NCBI RefSeq assembly: GCF_910592395.1
Contig: NC_088309.1
Span: 26,724,599 to 26,788,598, forward strand
Reading direction: 5' to 3'
Length of the DNA: 64,000 nt
Source: Lineus longissimus
Taxonomy: Eukaryota > Nemertea > Pilidiophora > Heteronemertea > Lineidae
Shown piece after piece: positions 61,101 to 64,000 of this stretch; the stretch's first letter is position 1, and every line of letters begins with the position of its first letter. Position numbers and translations under genes: made by a program. The notes under the pieces are model-generated. The model searched no databases, had not been told where the DNA came from, and saw nothing but the letters and a program-made list of their open reading frames with translations.

Positions 61101-64000
61101 AGCCTTATAGGTCTTACCCAGCCTGCCGCCTCATGAGCCAAGACGACAAAAGGAAGTCATACGTCCAGAACCAATACGTCCTTTCTGCCCTGGATGCTGT
61201 TTACACCTATGCCAGGGCCCTGAGGATGGCGCGGGCAGACAAGTGTACCACAAAGAGTGGCGCCTGCCAAGCGCTTCTAGACATGAGTGGTGAGACATTC
61301 TTCAAGGATTACCTCCTCAAGGTCAACATCACCTACGCCACGGAGGAACGCCTGTATGCCTGGGCATCGTATCTCGAGGAGCCCTACTATGCACCAAAGA
61401 AGACCTTCTTTACCACCACTGGAGAAATTGGGCTACCCAGCTATGACGTGTGGAACTTCAACAAGAGACCCTCAGGTTTATTCTCCTCGCAGAGGGTAAG
61501 TATTTCACATTACATTTCAAACACAGTACGGCAAGTATGTAATAAGAGGGGAAATCGATTCGAATAAAGCTGGATGAAGGAGTAACATTCAAATAGCAGC
61601 CAATTAAAAATAATAATTTAGCAACAAAGTAGATTTTGTATCATTGCTCTTTTGGTCCAGTTTAAAGCATTAAATCAGACTGACCGATTGACTTCTTTCA
61701 GCTGCTGGTTTATCGATATTTCTTTAAAATCATTATCAAACTATTCATGTTCTAACTCTTCTGCTGGTTTGTATTGTCGATTAGTTCACAATATTTCATA
61801 CCTTCTCAACAATCCGTTTCAGGTCGGCGTATACGAGGGAGGCAAGTTTACCAAGTGGGATCAGAAGTACATCAAGATGTACGATGTAATTAGAGAAAAC
61901 GAGCTGAAGTCCATCCCTCCATCAAAGTGTTCTTCTGACTGCGGTACCTGCCTCACTATCAAGGGAGCCACGCAGTTCTTGTACATCCCAGGAAACATAC
62001 ATATCACTGGCATCTTCTCCATTCACACAGATGCCACCAACTCCAACTGTGGAAAAGTCCGTTTAGAGTACGCCCAGCTCATGGAAGCTTTCGCCTTTGC
62101 AATCGACAGAGTGAAAATCGACAACCCCAAATGGCTGAACAAAGTAACGCTTGGAGCGGTTGGCTTTGATGACTGCTCGAGTGTATCCAGAGCCAAGGGT
62201 GTGGTGGCGAACTTTCATAACAACCAATTGGACCTCAGGAACCCCGCGACGAGTCAGAAGATCCACCCAAATTCGGTCGAGGGATACGTTGCCTCCAGTG
62301 CCAGTGACACCACGATATCTATTGCCGAGATACTGACACCACTCAGAATAACGCAAGTTGGATATGCTGCCACGTCAACAGAACTCTCCAACAAAGGTGT
62401 TTACCCTTATTTCCTACGCACTGTTCCTTCTGATGACAAACAAGTCACGGCGATGATCAGGCTTCTAAAAGAAATGTCATGGAAATACGTCCAGACGATA
62501 CAAGCTCCAACCAGCTACGGAAAAAATGCTGTCGCTGAGTTTCTGAAACAAGCGAAGCCTGCAGGGATCTGTGTAACCGCCAGTCACGAGTTCACATCGC
62601 ACGGGAGTTACTTAGCAATCTTAGAGCGTCTGCGACAACGTCCACAAGCCAAAGTCGTCATCGTTTTTGCTGATACTGCAGATATCAACGGATTCCTGAA
62701 GGCTGTTAAAGTGCAGAACGCTGGGGGTGAATTCCTGTTGTTTGGAGGGGAACTTTGGGGAACATCACCTCTTCCCATTGTCGATGCTGAAAATGTTGCA
62801 GTCGGATCCCTCACTATGAAACTAAGGAGTCCTTTTATCGCAGAGTTTGACAAGTATCTCCGGGGACTGAAGGTTAATGCAAACAGCAGGAATCCATTCT
62901 ACCGAGAGTGGTACCAGGCCACCTTTAACTGCTATATCGATGTCCAAAGTACAACAGTTTACCCCAAGCCATGTAACACGACCTTGACGATCCCAGACTC
63001 ACCAATGTTTTACCAGTCCCAGTTTGCATACTACACCATAAATGCTGTGTACGCCATTGCGATGGGGCTGGACGAGGCCTTGAAATTCTACTGCGGGTCG
63101 ACGTACACCAGTATTTGTAAAGAGTTCGTGAATGCTGCCAACAAGAAACAGCTATTATTCGACAAGATTAAAGCTGCTGATTTCCTAGATATTGATAAGA
63201 AGACTTTCAAGTTCATTGACGGCGAAGGGAACGCTGAATACGAGGTCCACAGCTACTGGGGAAACGGTACTGGCAAAGGTTATCAGAAGGTAGGTTGAAG
63301 ATTTGCCTCGTCCCCAGCGCGCTATTTTACACGCTGACAATGGTTTTATATAGTTGTGATATGTGGCCGTGGTTTATGTGCGAACTACGTGTTTATCTAG
63401 AAAGTTCTTCACGAGACGAATAAGCTTTAAAATCAATGATCAGTTCTACGGTCTGCATTCAAGTCAAAGGCCTGATCATTGACTATCAGAAAACATTCAT
63501 GGTACGCATTTTTTAACTACAGTATTAATTCCGATTATCAGCTGCTTTTAGAAGAGCAACTAGAAGGGAACTTGTACGGATTGGTGATGAGAGTGAACGG
63601 CTTTGGTCTGTGTTGTATTGGTCATTTGGTAAAATTTCTGCATTTGTATGACAAATGCTTTGAGTTGGTTCATAGCATCTATACAACATGTATGCTTCTT
63701 GATCTTTTTCTTTGAAACAATATCTTCTCAGATCGTTATTGACACAGGTAACGATAGGATTTTTTAGTTGATTCATAGCAGCTCTTTGTACTTTCTACAG
63801 GTTGCCTCGTATGTCGTCGCACAGAATGACTGGGGGCAGAAGCCAGACAAATCAAAGATCCACTACTACAACAACAATCCCATAATTTCCGAGTGCAGCA
63901 GCGGACTCGCTTGCCAGTCATGCCTCTCCAAGTTCCAGACAAAGTTCCTACACATACCTGGTGACGTGTTACTAGCTGGCCTCTTCCCAATTCACAACTC
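58191..64000 (+). CDS. Multi-ANF (family C GPCR-like) receptor, 5' part, cut by window end
   Basis: Seven exons join in phase: 58191-58398, 58742-58855, 59240-59362, 60114-60280, 60587-61495, 61823-63289 and 63801 to the window end, giving at least 1062 residues. Residues 1-23 are a signal peptide (VALALLLALPTSYA). Domain 1 (to about residue 530) and domain 2 (about 535-1010) are each a complete ANF/periplasmic-binding type ligand domain closest to metabotropic glutamate receptors. Domain 1 has GMRAYDTCSRTEVATRSV, GVLGSSYSYVS, VSYASS, YFMRTIPPD and WSYIGIVY. Domain 2 has YIPGNIHITGIF, YPYFLRTVPSD, NPFYREWYQATFNC and INAVYAIAMGL. A third begins at the edge (HIPGDVLLAGLFPIH). Linkers hold a short Cys cluster (CSSDCGTC, CSSGLACQSC). 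Ordinary mGluRs have one such domain. A seven-helix or other membrane part must lie beyond the window, so signalling mode is unknown. Confidence 0.88.
59400..60110 (+). repeat. Degenerate ~22 bp minisatellite in a receptor intron
   Basis: Many loose copies of a unit like AACCACAATAaaatcaATGCTTT fill intron 3 of the receptor gene. Clear examples are AACCACAGTTATATGAATGC, AACCACAACTTCATGTATGC, AACCGCACCATAATCAATGC and further ACACAATACAATCATT forms. Spacing varies and copies are heavily diverged. A degenerate exon copy (59813 onward) interrupts the array. Confidence 0.55.
59813..59885 (+). pseudogene. Decayed partial copy of receptor exon 4
   Basis: The stretch CCTCTTTCAG, GTGTTGG, TCAGTCACGTTAGTACGTCAG matches the acceptor and start of the real exon at 60114 (CCTCTTTCAG, GTGTTAG, ACAGTTACGTCAGTAGATCAG). 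The translation starts GVLAGSIFSHVSTSV against GVLGSSYSYVSRSV. After about 60 bp the similarity dissolves into the minisatellite and no donor follows, so it cannot serve as a full alternative exon. Confidence 0.6.
61823..63289 (+). other. Single 1467 bp exon carrying a whole ANF domain (phase 0-0)
   Basis: This receptor exon starts at a GTTTCAG acceptor with the closing strand of domain 1 (VGVYEGG) and its Cys linker, then holds domain 2 entire, and ends in KGYQK at a GTAGGT donor. The next exon opens with the equivalent closing strand (VASYVVAQND). Because both ends are phase 0 and the exon is 489 codons, it can be duplicated in tandem without disturbing the frame. By contrast domain 1 is spread over five exons. 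Confidence 0.85.

Noticed and set aside
1-64000. CRISPR arrays, bacterial operons or prophage
   Set aside because: No regularly spaced direct repeats were seen, and intron-split genes show eukaryotic DNA.

Overview
The window is nuclear DNA of a eukaryote. Several genes are split by GT-AG introns whose reading phases match from exon to exon, and long AT-rich gaps separate them. Gene content (an apical-type amino acid transporter light chain, a membrane-anchored cholinesterase-like protein, family C receptor-type ligand-binding domains, PAN and GON extracellular domains, a Ty3/gypsy relic, tRNA-derived SINE scraps) points to a marine invertebrate bilaterian. I cannot choose between lophotrochozoan, hemichordate or another group from sequence alone.

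Layout. 1-9.6 kb: no gene I can support. 9.6-10.75 kb: a dispersed non-coding repeat with a hairpin head, a GTC microsatellite and three ~300 bp internal units. 10.75-26.4 kb: essentially empty. 26.4-27.4 kb: a broken gypsy-like reverse transcriptase/RNase H. 28-30 kb: a SINE remnant, AT microsatellite, and a 106 bp tandem duplication over a possible terminal exon. 33.5-34.5 kb, minus strand: a signal-peptide exon and a possible Ig-like exon. 36.0-38.7 kb, plus: a secreted PAN + GON domain protein. 39.9-44.1 kb, minus: a carboxyl/cholinesterase family protein with intact triad and a C-terminal membrane anchor. 44.1-48.9 kb: empty apart from a SINE head. 48.9-53.5 kb, plus: a complete 11-exon LAT/b0,+ type transporter. 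54.4-56.1 kb, minus: an intronless acyl-CoA synthetase, tail to tail with the transporter. 57.2-57.4 kb: a sushi (CCP) domain fragment. 58.2 kb to the right edge, plus: a receptor with at least three successive ANF/family C ligand-binding domains, cut by the window end.

There is no operon logic. Genes are independent transcription units in mixed orientation, two pairs of them convergent (PAN-GON versus esterase, transporter versus acyl-CoA synthetase). The most unusual item is the multi-ANF receptor. Its first two ligand pockets keep the mGluR fold signatures but seem to lack the basic residues that hold glutamate, and one whole domain is carried on a single phase 0-0 exon. Second is the 9.6-10.7 kb repeat, whose units each carry an AGGTCA direct-repeat (DR3-like) motif.
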